The translations under genes were made by a program, and so were the position numbers. A stretch of DNA of 6,150 nucleotides. Origin: RGIG5579 sp045590715 (GTDB taxonomy: Bacteria > Bacillota > Clostridia > Oscillospirales > SIG627). The DNA is taken from assembly GCA_045590715.1 (NCBI GenBank), contig JAZNRO010000123.1, positions 1 through 6,150 of the forward strand. Reading direction: 5' to 3'. The notes under the pieces are model-generated. The model had not been told where the DNA came from. It did no database searches and saw only the letters and a list, made by a program, of their open reading frames with translations. Positions 5,754-6,150 of the stretch are shown piece after piece. Every line of letters starts with the position of its first letter. The first letter of the stretch is position 1.

Positions 5754-6150
5754 TTAGATCTTCTTGGTCTTCATATTCTTGGCAACGAAAGTCAGAACAA
5801 GAAGAATGACGTACAGACAACCAATTGTAATGAAGATGGAGGGCCAACCGAAAGTATCTTTTACAAAGCCAAAGAGGAAGGCCTGGAGTGCGGCGCCCAT
5901 ATAAACGGCCCAGTCCAGAATGCCGACAACCGTGGAGGAAAACGCACGACCGCCCATGTCGCCTGCGACGGCCCAGATAATACCGGTTACCATGCCCGAA
6001 ACACCCACGACAAACAGCATAATGGAAGCAACGCTTTGGCTGCCGATAAGCGGGAAGCAGATCATTCCAAAGAACGTAATGATCGAGGCAAGGGCCAGCA
6101 TGGGTTCGCGCTTCCCATGGAAGAGCTTATCTGTTATAAAGGGAAAAACA
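5754..6150 (-). CDS. MFS transporter, organophosphate:phosphate antiporter-like (C-terminal part, 5' end outside window)
   Basis: The reading frame stays open to the right edge, so only the last 131 residues are visible; the ATG at 6101 is internal, not the start. The visible part begins with I-T-D-K-L-F-H-G-K-R, the cytoplasmic loop motif between helices 8 and 9 of the major facilitator fold, followed by four hydrophobic segments that fit helices 9-12. D-M-G-G-R-A-F-S-S-T-V-V-G, then K-D-T-F-G-W after the next helix, aligns in style with the end of GlpT, whose sequence has A-G-T-A-A-G and V-D-F-F-G-W in the same places. That family exchanges sugar phosphates or glycerol 3-phosphate for phosphate. 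The substrate-binding residues lie mostly in the missing half, so the substrate is open. The protein ends in a Lys-rich cytoplasmic tail. The gene is convergent with the threonine operon and shares its terminator, so no functional link is implied. Confidence 0.85.
   Translation of the reverse strand, partial: VFPFITDKLFHGKREPMLALASIITFFGMICFPLIGSQSVASIMLFVVGVSGMVTGIIWAVAGDMGGRAFSSTVVGILDWAVYMGAALQAFLFGFVKDTFGWPSIFITIGCLYVILLVLTFVAKNMKTKKI

Overview
The window looks like chromosomal core DNA from a low-to-moderate GC Gram-positive bacterium of the phylum Bacillota, probably class Clostridia and possibly Lachnospiraceae-like. This rests on strong GGAGG ribosome binding sites, sigma-A type promoters with A/T-rich flanks, intrinsic terminators with long T-runs, a CodY-like box, and the Firmicute character of the glutamyl-tRNA synthetase. 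The family-level guess is an impression from protein style, not a search result. I see no mobile element, CRISPR array, tRNA, rRNA or phage gene.

Layout on the + strand: (1) 16-999, a membrane-anchored alpha/beta hydrolase, closed by an intrinsic terminator at 1009-1046. (2) 1245-2702, gltX (glutamyl-tRNA synthetase), with its own promoter at 1107-1135. A near-consensus CodY box sits in the promoter spacer, and the roughly 100-nt leader carries a perfect A/T-rich hairpin. (3) 2815-5703, a three-gene unit: tdh (L-threonine 3-dehydrogenase), kbl (2-amino-3-ketobutyrate CoA ligase) and a UPF0126/TRIC-fold membrane protein. It is driven by a very good promoter at 2748-2776 and ends at a strong bidirectional terminator at 5709-5740. 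On the - strand, the 3' end of an MFS transporter of the organophosphate:phosphate antiporter type runs in from the right edge (6150 to 5754) and converges on the same terminator.

How the genes work together: Tdh oxidises L-threonine to 2-amino-3-ketobutyrate, and Kbl cleaves this with CoA to glycine and acetyl-CoA. The third gene starts 9 nt after kbl. It belongs to a family that has been linked both to TRIC cation channels and, from genetic fitness data as I recall, to glycine transport. Its place in a glycine-producing operon independently favours the glycine role, and this is the most informative observation here. tdh and kbl use a restricted, highly-expressed type of arginine codon set, which the hydrolase and the transporter do not. 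I did not find a wholly new system in this window. The best leads are the threonine-to-glycine-plus-transporter operon and the CodY-like box inside the gltX promoter.
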